Assembly (NCBI RefSeq): GCF_006715765.1
Contig: NZ_VFNV01000001.1
Span: 2,356,001-2,420,000, forward strand
DNA: 64,000 nt
Reading direction: 5' to 3'
DNA from: Rarobacter incanus
GTDB taxonomy: Bacteria > Actinomycetota > Actinomycetes > Actinomycetales > Cellulomonadaceae
The translations under genes and the position numbers were made by a program. Numbering within the stretch: the stretch's first letter is position 1; every line of letters begins with the position of its first letter. The notes under the pieces are model-generated. The model saw nothing but the letters and a program-made list of their open reading frames with translations, did not search any database and was not told the origin of the DNA. This document shows, piece by piece, positions 8,222 to 16,845 of this stretch.

Positions 8222-10047
8222 ACGATCCCTCGACATTTTCAGATAGTCCAACCCTATTCGAGGCGCTGATCGAGGATCCCGAGCCCACTGTTGCGCCCGT
8301 GCGCGTGGCGGCCGCGCAGAACCTATCGCCGGCGTTCCCCAGTCGTGCCCCGTGGGGCACGGCGACCAAGCTACGAGCATGGCAGGCGGCGGCACTCGAC
8401 CTCTACCAGCGCAGCCAACCGCGCGATTTCCTGGCGGTGGCAACCCCGGGAGCGGGTAAAACGACGTTCGCCCTGCGCCTGGCAACAACCTTGCTGGATG
8501 CGGGCGTGATCAACCGCGTCACCGTGGTCGCGCCCACCGAACACCTCAAACACCAGTGGGCGCAAGCGGGCGCGCGCGTAGGCGTGCGCCTGGATTCCAA
8601 CTTCCGTAACTCCCAGGGCACGCACGGCTCGCACTTCCACGGAGTCGCGGTCACGTACGCGCAGGTTGCCGCGAACCCGGCGCTGCACCGCGCCAAGACG
8701 CAGGCGGGTCGCACCCTGGTGATCCTCGACGAGATTCACCACGCGGGCGATTCGCTGACCTGGGGTGACGGGGTACAAGAAGCGTTTGAAGGCGCAACGC
8801 GCCGATTGGCGCTGACAGGCACGCCGTTTCGGTCCGATACCTCGCCAATTCCTTTCGTGACCTACGAAGAGGACCGCGAGGGTGTGCGCCGATCCAAGGC
8901 CGACTACACGTACGGCTATGCCGAGGCCCTGCGCGATCACGTCGTGCGCCCGGTCATCTTCATGTCGTACTCCGGTTCGATGAGGTGGCGAACAAAGAGC
9001 GGGGACGAGGTCTCCGCCCGCCTGGGGGAACCGCTCACTAAGGATTTGACCGCACAAGCGTGGCGGACGGCGCTCGACCCCTCCGGGGAGTGGATCGCGC
9101 AGGTGCTCGCCGCCGCGGATAGGCGACTCACCGAAGTACGTCGCTCGGTCCCCGATGCCGGCGGCCTGGTGATCGCCTCCGACCAAAGCGATGCGCGCGC
9201 CTATGCCAAGCAGCTGCGCGAGGTGACCGGGCAGGCACCCACCGTTGTGCTCTCCGACGATACGGGCGCCTCCGAACGCATCGAGGAATTTGCGGGGGAC
9301 CCCAAACGGCGATGGATGGTGGCCGTGCGGATGGTTTCGGAGGGCGTTGACGTCCCGCGCCTGGCCGTGGGCGTGTACGCGACTTCCACCGCCACCCCGC
9401 TCTACTTCGCCCAGGCGGTTGGCCGGTTCGTGCGCGCGCGCAAACGCGGGGAGATAGCCTCGGTGTTCTTGCCCTCCGTTCCGCACCTGCTGGGACTGGC
9501 CAACGCGCTGGAAATTGAACGAGACCACGCCCTCAACAAGAAGCGCAGCGCCGACGACGATTTCAACCCCGAGGATGCGCTGCTCGCGGCGGCAAATCGG
9601 GAAGAGAAGGCCTCGGATTCGTTATTGGAGCAGGGAGGTTTTGAGGCCCTCGAGGCGCAGGCTTCCTTCGATAAGGTGTTGTTCGATGGCGGAGAGTTCG
9701 GGCTGGGGGCGGAGCCGGGTTCCGATGAGGAAGCGGATTTCTTGGGTCTGCCGGGCCTGCTGGAACCGGATCAGGTGTCGAGCTTGCTGCGTTCGCGTCA
9801 GGCGCAGCACATGAAGGCGGGGCCGACCCCCGCAACCGATCAGTTCGACCATCGGCGCGCCACCGAGTTGCGCAAGGAACTGCAAAAACTGGTGTCTGCG
9901 TGGGCGCGCAGGTCGGGGCAGCCGCACGGCTCGATCCATGCGGCGCTGCGGCGCGCCTGCGGCGGCCCGGAGGTTCCCCAGGCAACACCCCAGCAGATCG
10001 AGGCCCGGATCGCCACCGTGCGGCAGTGGTTCGTCGGTAAACGCTAG
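8218..10047 (+). CDS. DEAD/DEAH-box superfamily 2 helicase
   Basis: A 609-residue nucleic-acid-dependent ATPase of the type commonly paired with DUF3039 in actinobacteria. Visible motifs are Walker A TPGAGKTT (about residue 77), the DEIHH Walker B box (about 174), motif III-like LTGTPFR and motif VI QAVGRFVRARK. The C-terminal 130 residues are charged and less conserved. It starts with GTG overlapping the DUF3039 stop. Its end overlaps the convergent pncB stop by four bases. The substrate is not known; repair or RNA metabolism are both possible. Confidence 0.9.
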   Translation: MNDPSTFSDSPTLFEALIEDPEPTVAPVRVAAAQNLSPAFPSRAPWGTATKLRAWQAAALDLYQRSQPRDFLAVATPGAGKTTFALRLATTLLDAGVINRVTVVAPTEHLKHQWAQAGARVGVRLDSNFRNSQGTHGSHFHGVAVTYAQVAANPALHRAKTQAGRTLVILDEIHHAGDSLTWGDGVQEAFEGATRRLALTGTPFRSDTSPIPFVTYEEDREGVRRSKADYTYGYAEALRDHVVRPVIFMSYSGSMRWRTKSGDEVSARLGEPLTKDLTAQAWRTALDPSGEWIAQVLAAADRRLTEVRRSVPDAGGLVIASDQSDARAYAKQLREVTGQAPTVVLSDDTGASERIEEFAGDPKRRWMVAVRMVSEGVDVPRLAVGVYATSTATPLYFAQAVGRFVRARKRGEIASVFLPSVPHLLGLANALEIERDHALNKKRSADDDFNPEDALLAAANREEKASDSLLEQGGFEALEAQASFDKVLFDGGEFGLGAEPGSDEEADFLGLPGLLEPDQVSSLLRSRQAQHMKAGPTPATDQFDHRRATELRKELQKLVSAWARRSGQPHGSIHAALRRACGGPEVPQATPQQIEARIATVRQWFVGKR

Positions 10048-11393
10048 ATAGGTTCTGCCTGGGCGTGGGTCACCGGCACAGCGGGTTCCCCGGATGACAA
10101 GCGCAGTGCGGTCAGCGGCAGTTCGCCGCGCGACATGCGGTGCCGCTGTGCGGCGCGGGCCAACCCGGCTACACCCCGGTTGGCGGACACGATCTGGCCG
10201 CCGTCGATGTGAATCACGTGCAGGTCCCGCGAACCGGCCGGCGCTTGCGCGGCCCGCACCGAGGGCTCATCGCCCACTAGGACCAAGTCGTTGGTGGCGA
10301 CTCCCGCGTCGCTGAACTGCCTCAAAAGTCGCTTGTATCCGCCCAGGCTCGGTTTGCCCGCGGACCGCTTCGCCACGGGCACCATGTCCCCGGAGTCGTC
10401 GCTGCGCGCCACCAACTTGTAGACCATGGAGCAGGTGGGAGCCCCCGAACCGGTGACCAAACGCGTCCCCACCCCGAACGAATCGACGGGGGCCGCGGCG
10501 AGCGCCGCGATCGCGTACTCGTCCAGATCCGAGGTGACCGTTATCTTCGTCTCGTTGGCGCCCAGCTGATCTAGAATCTCACGCACCTGCGCGGCCAGGA
10601 TTCCCAGATCGCCGGAATCGATGCGGACCGCCCCAAGCTCATCCCCGGCGGCCGCCACCGCCCGGCGCACCGCCTCGGGAATGTCGTAGGTGTCCACCAG
10701 CAGCGTGGTGTCACGCCCCAACGTCCGCACCTGCGAATCGAACGCCTGCTGCTCGTCGTCGTGCAGCAGCGTGAACGCATGCGCTGCGGTGCCGATGGTG
10801 GGGATATCCCACAGCTTTCCGGCGGCCAAGTTGGATGTCCCCGCGAAACCCGCCACGACGGCGGCGCGGGCCGCGGCGACCGCGGCCGCCTCGTGGGTGC
10901 GGCGCGCACCCATGTCCAGGCAGGGGCGCGCGCCGGCGGCGGCCGTCATGCGGGACGCCGCCGCCGCGACGGCGGAATCGAAGTTCAGCACCGAGAGGAT
11001 GAGGGTTTCCAGGACCACGGCCTCGGCGAACGTGCCCTCGACCGTCATCAGCGGGGTGTCCGGGAAGTAGATTTCACCCTCCGCTAGCCCGCGGATGGTT
11101 CCCGTGAATCGGTACGCGGACAGGTAGGTGGCGGTGGCCTCGTCGATAATTCCTGCCCGCAAAAGGTAGGCGATGTCCGATTCGGTGAACCGAAACCCGT
11201 CGATCAGTTCGAGCAGCCGCCCCACTCCCGCGAAGACACCGAATCGCCGCCACGAGGGTAAGCGTCGAGTGAACACCTCGAATACGCATCTGCGCTGCGC
11301 GGTGCCATCGGCAAGGGCCGCCCGCAGCATCGTCAATTCGTACATGTCGGTGAGCATCGCCGGGGAAGCGCCACCAAGAAGCGAAGTATCCAC
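10044..11393 (-). CDS. pncB: Nicotinate phosphoribosyltransferase
   Basis: Makes nicotinate mononucleotide from nicotinate and PRPP in the Preiss-Handler salvage route to NAD. The 449-residue length is normal. Typical segments are [10 protein letters not shown] at the N-terminus, the phosphoribosyl-binding RIDSGDLG and [14 protein letters not shown] 11393 lies six bases from TAACGT (complement of 11400-11405), so translation is probably leaderless. It is divergent from clpS and shares a 38-bp intergenic promoter region with it. Confidence 0.95.
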   Translation of the reverse strand: MDTSLLGGASPAMLTDMYELTMLRAALADGTAQRRCVFEVFTRRLPSWRRFGVFAGVGRLLELIDGFRFTESDIAYLLRAGIIDEATATYLSAYRFTGTIRGLAEGEIYFPDTPLMTVEGTFAEAVVLETLILSVLNFDSAVAAAASRMTAAAGARPCLDMGARRTHEAAAVAAARAAVVAGFAGTSNLAAGKLWDIPTIGTAAHAFTLLHDDEQQAFDSQVRTLGRDTTLLVDTYDIPEAVRRAVAAAGDELGAVRIDSGDLGILAAQVREILDQLGANETKITVTSDLDEYAIAALAAAPVDSFGVGTRLVTGSGAPTCSMVYKLVARSDDSGDMVPVAKRSAGKPSLGGYKRLLRQFSDAGVATNDLVLVGDEPSVRAAQAPAGSRDLHVIHIDGGQIVSANRGVAGLARAAQRHRMSRGELPLTALRLSSGEPAVPVTHAQAEPI

Positions 11394-11399
11394 ACCTTT

Positions 11400-11424
11400 A
11401 CGTTACGACGTTCCTGGCTAGACT
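11400..11424. promoter_or_regulatory. Divergent leaderless promoters for pncB and clpS
   Basis: TAACGT on the minus strand (11400-11405) and TAGACT on the plus strand (11419-11424) are TANNNT -10 boxes lying six and seven bases before the respective start codons. Confidence 0.55.
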
Positions 11425-11431
11425 GGAGGGT

Positions 11432-11749
11432 ATGGCACAGCGCGATGAGGCGGAACTGGGCTCTGCGACGCGGCTTTCACCCGAGGGGGAGGTTGCGGTT
11501 CTGCGTTCCCCGGCTCCGCGGTGGCACGTCGTCGTCTGGGACGATCCCGTCAACTTGATGACGTACGTCGAATTCGTCTTCAGGCGTCACTTCGGGTACG
11601 GCGCTGACCACGCCCGCCAACTCATGCTGCGCGTGCACAACGAGGGCAAGACGATCGTTTTCACCGGCTCGCGTGAACGCGTCGAAGCGGACGTGCAAGC
11701 CATGCACCAGTTCGGGTTGCAGGCAACCATGCAAAGGGCCGAACAATAA
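11432..11749 (+). CDS. clpS: ATP-dependent Clp protease adaptor ClpS
   Basis: N-degron adaptor that hands substrates with destabilising N-terminal residues to ClpC/ClpA-ClpP. The 105-residue protein has a flexible N-terminal arm and then the conserved core [18 protein letters not shown] and [12 protein letters not shown], which build the N-end binding pocket. ATG 11432 is seven bases from TAGACT. A GGAGGG is also present at 11425-11430, so start context alone does not prove a leaderless message. Its stop overlaps the next start by one base (TAATG). Confidence 0.96.
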   Translation: MAQRDEAELGSATRLSPEGEVAVLRSPAPRWHVVVWDDPVNLMTYVEFVFRRHFGYGADHARQLMLRVHNEGKTIVFTGSRERVEADVQAMHQFGLQATMQRAEQ

Positions 11750-12426
11750 TGGTCACCCCATTCCTTGAAGACGGCGCTCTTTTGGTGTCCTACCTTTCGG
11801 TAACGGAGGCGTTCCTGCTGCAAAACACCATCGAGGCCACGCTCTACCTCCTCGAATCCGAGGGACCCGCGGATCGTGGAAGCAGCCGGCCCGCGGGCGG
11901 CCTGGAGGAACCGCCCAGCATCGCCGACCACCTCACCGCGGCGCTGGCCGAGCGCGATGGTGCCCGGCGGCCCGCCGACCCCGCGCTGATACGAATGTTC
12001 CCCGATGCCTGCGCGGATCAAGCCGTCGCCGCGGAGTTCCGGGCGATGACGCAGCCGGAACTGCGCCGCACCAAGGCGGACCGCCTGGACCGGATGCTGG
12101 TGAGCCTGAACGGAGGCAACCAGGTCGATCAGAAGCTGACCACCGGTCCCGTGGCTTTCGAGGTGAGCGCGGGCGAAGCGCAGGGATTCGCCGCGGCCAT
12201 GACCGACATGCGCTTGGTAATAGCGGAGCATTTGGGCGTGAGCGCCGATAGCGATGTCGAGGCGGTTTACGAGCGCGTGCAGGCCGTGGTCGAGGCTTCG
12301 ACCCAGGACGAGGCGTACGAAGTAATGTGGTTGGACGCGGAACGGCTCGCCTTCGTCGTGCTGGCTAATCTGCAGGGCAACCTGATCGAGGCCCTGTGGG
12401 ACCTGCCCCACGGGGCGTTGAATTAG
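11749..12426 (+). CDS. DUF2017 family protein
   Basis: A 225-residue protein of the actinobacterial DUF2017 family, regularly found next to clpS. It is mostly helical and acidic, without a recognisable catalytic motif. The ATG overlaps the clpS stop, so the two are co-translated. This suggests a link with regulated proteolysis, but I know of no demonstrated role. Confidence 0.86.
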   Translation: MVTPFLEDGALLVSYLSVTEAFLLQNTIEATLYLLESEGPADRGSSRPAGGLEEPPSIADHLTAALAERDGARRPADPALIRMFPDACADQAVAAEFRAMTQPELRRTKADRLDRMLVSLNGGNQVDQKLTTGPVAFEVSAGEAQGFAAAMTDMRLVIAEHLGVSADSDVEAVYERVQAVVEASTQDEAYEVMWLDAERLAFVVLANLQGNLIEALWDLPHGALN

Positions 12427-12480
12427 TCACGTCCGGGCCGCGCGCGTCCCCAAAGCCGGTGGCACCGGAGCAAAGCCGAG

Positions 12481-12486
12481 TAGGCT
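12481..12486 (+). promoter_or_regulatory. Predicted -10 box of murI (leaderless)
   Basis: TAGGCT ends six bases before the GTG at 12493. No good -35 hexamer is seen. Confidence 0.5.
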
Positions 12487-12492
12487 GTTGGC

Positions 12493-13317
12493 GTGAACGA
12501 CGCACCCATTGGCATATTCGACTCTGGCGTCGGTGGCTTAACGGTCGCGCGCGCCGTTTTGGACCTGCTGCCGAACGAATCAATCATCTACATCGGCGAC
12601 ACGGCGCATTCTCCCTACGGCCCAAAACCGTTGGCGCAGGTGCGCAAGCTCGCAATCGACGTGATGGATCGCCTGGTCGAAAAGGGCGTGAAGATGCTGG
12701 TGATAGCGTGCAACAGCGCATCGGCGGCAGTGCTGCGCGATGCGCGCGAACGCTACACCGTTGGGCGCGGCGTTCCCATCGTCGAGGTGGTCCTGCCCGC
12801 CGCCCGCCGCGCCGTGGCGGCCACCCACTCGGGACGCATCGGCGTCATCGGAACCCAGGCCACGGTCGATTCGCGCGCCTACAACGACGCGCTCGCGGTG
12901 GTGCCCGGCATGGAGATTTTTTCCCAGGCCTGCCCGGAATTTGTCGAGGTTGTGGAGGCGGGAATCACCACGGGACCGCGGGTGCTGGAACTCGCCCGCG
13001 GCTACCTGGAACCGCTGCTGGAAATGGACATCGACACCCTTATTTTGGGCTGCACGCACTATCCGCTTTTGGCCGGCGTCATTTCGTATGTGATGGGTGA
13101 CAAGGTCACGCTTGTCTCCTCGGCCGACGAAACAGCGCGCGATGTTTACCGCACGCTGGTGGCCCAGGATCTGTTGCGGGACCCGGACGCGGGACCGGTG
13201 CACCACCGGTTCGTTTCCACCGGCGACAACGACGTATTCCTGCGCCTGGCTCGCCGGTTCCTCGGCCCGGAGGTCGACCAGGTCGAACGCGAAATGCGCA
13301 GCGAGCCGGTCGCATGA
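12493..13317 (+). CDS. murI: Glutamate racemase
   Basis: Interconverts L- and D-glutamate to supply D-Glu for peptidoglycan. The 274-residue product carries the N-terminal [15 protein letters not shown] and both catalytic cysteines, in ACNSASAA and GCTHYPLL. The GTG start is supported by the adjoining -10 box and by family length. It overlaps the next gene in ATGA. Confidence 0.97.
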   Translation: MNDAPIGIFDSGVGGLTVARAVLDLLPNESIIYIGDTAHSPYGPKPLAQVRKLAIDVMDRLVEKGVKMLVIACNSASAAVLRDARERYTVGRGVPIVEVVLPAARRAVAATHSGRIGVIGTQATVDSRAYNDALAVVPGMEIFSQACPEFVEVVEAGITTGPRVLELARGYLEPLLEMDIDTLILGCTHYPLLAGVISYVMGDKVTLVSSADETARDVYRTLVAQDLLRDPDAGPVHHRFVSTGDNDVFLRLARRFLGPEVDQVEREMRSEPVA

Positions 13318-14114
13318 AACTGACGGTGGTGGGGTGTTCGGGGTCCTACGCCGGCCCCGAAAGTGCTGCCTCCTGCTATTTGCTGCAAGTAACGGACGAG
13401 CGCTCCCGTCCCTGGAATATCGTCCTCGATTTGGGTTCGGGCGCCTTCGGAGCGCTGCAACGGTTCGTCGAACCGGTCGAACTGGACGCGGTGGCGCTGA
13501 CCCACCTGCACGCCGACCACGTGGCCGACGTGTCGGGCCTTGACGTGTACCGGCGCTATCACCCCATGTACTCCGGCAGGTGCCTGCGTGCCCCGTTGTT
13601 GGTGCTGGGGCCCGCCGAGACCCCGCAGCGGTTCGCGGCACTGTGCGGCGAGCGCCCCGTGCCGGACCCCGAACCCGCGTTCGCGTTGGCCGCCTGGAAC
13701 GTCGGGGAGCCCGTTAGGATCGGACCGGTCACGATTACGCCATACAAGGCGTGGCACCCAATCGAGGCATACTGCCTGCGCATCGAGGGGCCCAGCGAAG
13801 CGGAACCGGGACGGAACGTGATCCTGGCGTTTTCGGGCGACACTGCGCTGTGCGACGGGCTGATCGAGGCGGCGTCCGGTGCGGACCTGCTGCTGTGCGA
13901 GGCCGCGTTTGTTACGGGCCGCGACGACGCTATCGAGGGGTTGCACCTCACCGGATCCCAGGCCGGTGCCGCGGCCACCCGCGCCGGGGCCCGGCGACTG
14001 GCGCTCACCCACATCCCCGCATGGAACACTCCGGGAGTGGCGCTTGCCGAAGCCCGGCAATCTTACGCCGGCGAGGCGTGTGAGGTCACCGTCGGCCAAC
14101 AGTTCGTGCTGTAG
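13314..14114 (+). CDS. MBL-fold metal-dependent hydrolase (RNase Z-like)
   Basis: A 266-residue metallo-beta-lactamase-fold hydrolase. The di-zinc signature HLHADH is present, with a later FSGDT aspartate and a final LTHIPAW histidine. The shape is that of the RNase Z/phosphodiesterase branch that in actinobacteria is often fixed between murI and rph. The substrate could be RNA 3' ends or a cyclic nucleotide; sequence alone does not decide. It is coupled to murI through a four-base overlap. Confidence 0.88.
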   Translation: MKLTVVGCSGSYAGPESAASCYLLQVTDERSRPWNIVLDLGSGAFGALQRFVEPVELDAVALTHLHADHVADVSGLDVYRRYHPMYSGRCLRAPLLVLGPAETPQRFAALCGERPVPDPEPAFALAAWNVGEPVRIGPVTITPYKAWHPIEAYCLRIEGPSEAEPGRNVILAFSGDTALCDGLIEAASGADLLLCEAAFVTGRDDAIEGLHLTGSQAGAAATRAGARRLALTHIPAWNTPGVALAEARQSYAGEACEVTVGQQFVL

Positions 14115-14130
14115 GCCGCCACACAACCGA

Positions 14131-14136
14131 TAGGCT
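14131..14136 (+). promoter_or_regulatory. Predicted -10 box of rph (leaderless)
   Basis: TAGGCT ends six bases before ATG 14143. Confidence 0.5.
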
Positions 14137-14142
14137 CAAGAG

Positions 14143-14919
14143 ATGACGACAAACAATGACCACGTCGTGCGCGCAGACGCCCGCGCGACCGACCAACTCC
14201 GCCAGGTTCGCATCACCCCGGGGTGGTTGGACTCGGCGGAGGGCAGCGCCCTCATCGAATTCGGCGCAACGCGCGTCTTGTGCGCGGCATCCTTCACTCA
14301 GGGCGTCCCGCGCTGGAAGAAGGGTTCGGGGCAGGGCTGGGTAACCGCGGAGTACGCGATGCTCCCGCGCGCCACCAACAGTCGCTCCGACCGCGAATCG
14401 GTGAAGGGCAGGGTTGGCGGGCGCACACACGAAATATCGCGGCTGATCGGCAGGTCGCTGCGGGCGATCGTGGACGTCCGCGGCCTGGGGGAGAACACGA
14501 TACAACTCGATTGCGACGTCTTGCAGGCCGACGGCGGTACCCGCACGGCATCGATCACCGGGGCCTACGTCGCGCTGGCCCAAGCGATCGAATGGGCGCG
14601 GGCCAAGGGCATCATCGCGCCCGGGGCGCAGGTGCTCAAGGACTCCGTCTCCGCGGTCAGCGTCGGTATCGTGGGCGGCGTTCCCATGCTCGACCTGCCC
14701 TACGAGGAGGACGTGCGCGCCGACACCGATATGAACGTCGTGGTGACCGGAAGCGGCCAATTCGTCGAGGTGCAGGGCACCGCGGAGCACGCGCCGTTCG
14801 ACCGGGCGGAACTCAACGAGCTGCTGGACCTGGCTCTCATTGGCACAGGCGAGTTGGCGCGAATCCAGGGTGCGGCGCTGGCCGATCCGTCCCCAGCCCC
14901 CGCTAGGACCGCGCGGTGA
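14143..14919 (+). CDS. rph: Ribonuclease PH
   Basis: Phosphate-dependent 3'-5' exoribonuclease that trims tRNA precursors. The 258 residues match the family: [19 protein letters not shown] near the N-terminus, [20 protein letters not shown] with the phosphate-binding Arg cluster, and [19 protein letters not shown]. It precedes rdgB with a GTGA overlap, a common pairing. Confidence 0.97.
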   Translation: MTTNNDHVVRADARATDQLRQVRITPGWLDSAEGSALIEFGATRVLCAASFTQGVPRWKKGSGQGWVTAEYAMLPRATNSRSDRESVKGRVGGRTHEISRLIGRSLRAIVDVRGLGENTIQLDCDVLQADGGTRTASITGAYVALAQAIEWARAKGIIAPGAQVLKDSVSAVSVGIVGGVPMLDLPYEEDVRADTDMNVVVTGSGQFVEVQGTAEHAPFDRAELNELLDLALIGTGELARIQGAALADPSPAPARTAR

Positions 14920-15563
14920 GCGCAGCGGTGCACGTTCCGGCTGGGGCAAAGCTGCTGCTGGCCACCGGCAACGCGCATAAGCTGGGGGAGTTGCGCGCGA
15001 TCTTGACGGCGCCCGGGGGCGTCGCGGGGCTGCGACCCGAGCAGATCATCGGATCGGGGCAGTTGGGGGTCCTGGAGCCGGTCGAAGACGGCGTTACCTT
15101 CGCGGAAAACGCGCTCATCAAGGCCCGCGCGCTGGCCGCAGCGACCGGGCGCGCGGCTATCGCCGACGATTCGGGGCTGGCGGTCGATGTTTTGGGCGGT
15201 GCGCCCGGAATCTTCTCCGCCAGGTGGTGCGGGCACCACGGGGACGACGCGGCCAACCTGGCACTCCTGCTAGCGCAGCTGGCCGATATTCCCGCGCCGC
15301 ACCGCGGGGCGGCCTTTGTGTGCGCGGCGGCGCTGGTTCTTCCCGATGGGACCGAAATCGTCGAGCACGGACGCCTGGAGGGCACGTTGCTGATGCAGCC
15401 GACCGGCGCGGGCGGTTTCGGCTACGACCCGATCCTCGTCCCCGCAGGAATGGACCGTTCCTGCGCGCAACTCACCGCGGACGAGAAAAACGCGATCTCG
15501 CACCGGGGGAAGGCATTCCGGGCGCTGGCTCCGGCCATCGCCAGGGAGGTCGGTCGCCGCTAG
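14916..15563 (+). CDS. rdgB: Non-canonical purine NTP pyrophosphatase (dITP/XTP)
   Basis: Housecleaning enzyme of the RdgB/HAM1 family, hydrolysing dITP, ITP and XTP to monophosphates. The signature [16 protein letters not shown] and the catalytic [20 protein letters not shown] are clear, as is [10 protein letters not shown] near residue 165. The GTG start overlaps the rph stop. Confidence 0.95.
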   Translation: MSAAVHVPAGAKLLLATGNAHKLGELRAILTAPGGVAGLRPEQIIGSGQLGVLEPVEDGVTFAENALIKARALAAATGRAAIADDSGLAVDVLGGAPGIFSARWCGHHGDDAANLALLLAQLADIPAPHRGAAFVCAAALVLPDGTEIVEHGRLEGTLLMQPTGAGGFGYDPILVPAGMDRSCAQLTADEKNAISHRGKAFRALAPAIAREVGRR

Positions 15564-15585
15564 TCCGCGCGGCGAATCCGGGGGA

Positions 15586-16008
15586 CTAGCGCGGGCGCTG
15601 CTGCTTTTCCATCGCCGTTGCCAGGGCCCGCCAACCGACCAAGAACAACGCCAGCACTACCGCGGTGATCGTCATCATGATGGGGTCGCTGCGCTGTTGC
15701 TTGACGATGGCCAAGATCGCCAGGCCAACCGTCGTCGTGGCCGCCCATATCCCTAGGCCGACGGGTTTGATCGCGGCGGGGTTCGTTTTCCAGGCGCGGG
15801 TCGCCAACCACGCGAGGGCGAGCGCGGGCAAGAAGCACGCCAGCAGCAGGCCGATCGTCCCGAGCGTCAGGCTGTGTGCCATGGCCGCAAGCAACACGAA
15901 GACGACGACGCTAACAACGTCGGAGATGATCGCCTTGCGGACTTGCAGGTGGGTGGCGGCTGGACTGGGCGTGGGGCCAGAACTCGCTGGCTGATTGCTT
16001 CGGCTCAC
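15586..16008 (-). CDS. DUF3054 family four-TM membrane protein
   Basis: A 140-residue integral membrane protein of the DUF3054 family, with four hydrophobic segments (SDVVSVVVFVLLAAMA, GTIGLLLACFLPALALAWLA, LGIWAATTTVGLAILAI, MTITAVVLALFLVGW). No transport motif is visible. The GTG at 16008 lies seven bases from TACGAT (complement of 16016-16021), again a leaderless layout. It is convergent with rdgB, and its stop lies 22 bases from the rdgB stop. Confidence 0.78.
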   Translation of the reverse strand: MSRSNQPASSGPTPSPAATHLQVRKAIISDVVSVVVFVLLAAMAHSLTLGTIGLLLACFLPALALAWLATRAWKTNPAAIKPVGLGIWAATTTVGLAILAIVKQQRSDPIMMTITAVVLALFLVGWRALATAMEKQQRPR

Positions 16009-16100
16009 GCCAAGTATCGTAGCGCCTTGCGCATTGCGTCCGTGTTGCCGCGGCCGGCCCGCGGCAACCGCCGGCGCGGCGCCGCGCGGATCGGGTGGAG

Positions 16101-16775
16101 CTACTTGGCCTCGCTGACATACAGCGCATCGGTCGCGGTCGCTCCCAGCGCAACAGCCTCCGCGTCACCGACATGCACCATTACCGAATCGGTAAACGGT
16201 GCGCCGGGCTCGATCCGCAACAGCGTGCCAATGACCATCCCGTTGTCGGAAAAGTGCTGCAAGAGCGCGGGGTCCTCGTCCGAAATTCTTTCGATCACGA
16301 CCCGCAGTGGCGGCGTCAGGTCGGATAACCGCTGCGCGCGCGGCATCTCGATGTCCCCGGCGGCCGTAGGTATCGGGTCGCCGTGCGGATCGCGGCGCGG
16401 GTGGCCGAGCAGGTCGTCAACCCGCTCGATCATGAAATCGGAGACGGCGTGCTCCAGCGATTCGGCCTCGTCGTGGACCTGATCCCACGTGTAGCCCAGC
16501 GTTTCCACCAGGAAGGATTCGATGAGCCGGTGGCGGCGCACCATTTGCAACGCGAAGCCGCGCCCGCGGTCTGTGAGCTGCACATCGCCGTAGGGCGTAT
16601 GATCCAAGAGCCCTTGCGCCGAAAGCTTGCTGACCGCCTCCGATACGGTCGACAGGCGCAGGCCCATGCGCGCCGCGATCCGGCGGGCGGTGATGGGATC
16701 CTGCGACCATTCGCCCAGCCCCCACACGACCTTGAGATAGTTCTGGGTGCTGGCAGAAAGCTCCGAAACCGACAT
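16101..16775 (-). CDS. DtxR/MntR-family metal-dependent repressor
   Basis: Metal-sensing transcription factor. The ATG at 16775 gives a 224-residue protein: a winged helix (about residues 1-65), a dimerisation and metal-binding domain (MVRRHRLIESFLVETLGYTW, HDEAESLEHAVSD) and a C-terminal FeoA/SH3-like domain. Where DtxR/IdeR has Cys in EACRWEH this protein has Glu (EAESLEH), the ExxEH pattern of manganese-sensing MntR. The N-terminal ligand position reads STQNYLK rather than the aspartate of MntR. Iron or manganese specificity is thus open. Upstream, TAGAAT sits seven bases from the ATG, and I see no operator. Confidence 0.88.
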   Translation of the reverse strand: MSVSELSASTQNYLKVVWGLGEWSQDPITARRIAARMGLRLSTVSEAVSKLSAQGLLDHTPYGDVQLTDRGRGFALQMVRRHRLIESFLVETLGYTWDQVHDEAESLEHAVSDFMIERVDDLLGHPRRDPHGDPIPTAAGDIEMPRAQRLSDLTPPLRVVIERISDEDPALLQHFSDNGMVIGTLLRIEPGAPFTDSVMVHVGDAEAVALGATATDALYVSEAK

Positions 16776-16782
16776 GTAGACG

Positions 16783-16788
16783 ATTCTA
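16783..16788 (-). promoter_or_regulatory. Predicted -10 box of the DtxR/MntR-type gene
   Basis: TAGAAT on the minus strand, seven bases before the ATG at 16775; leaderless arrangement. Confidence 0.5.
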
Positions 16789-16845
16789 GTTGCGCCAGCA
16801 CGCAGGCGCCGCACCCGCGCTCGCTCACCGGTTTCGCCTAGATCG

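Noticed and set aside
7304-8488. Minus-strand frames with repeated RATAPTAHSIS-type peptides
   Set aside because: They are translations of the 32-bp DNA repeat. Because 32 is not a multiple of three the peptide changes phase, and no start signal or homology exists.
8371-9528. Minus-strand frame across the helicase
   Set aside because: Shadow of the helicase gene, without motifs.
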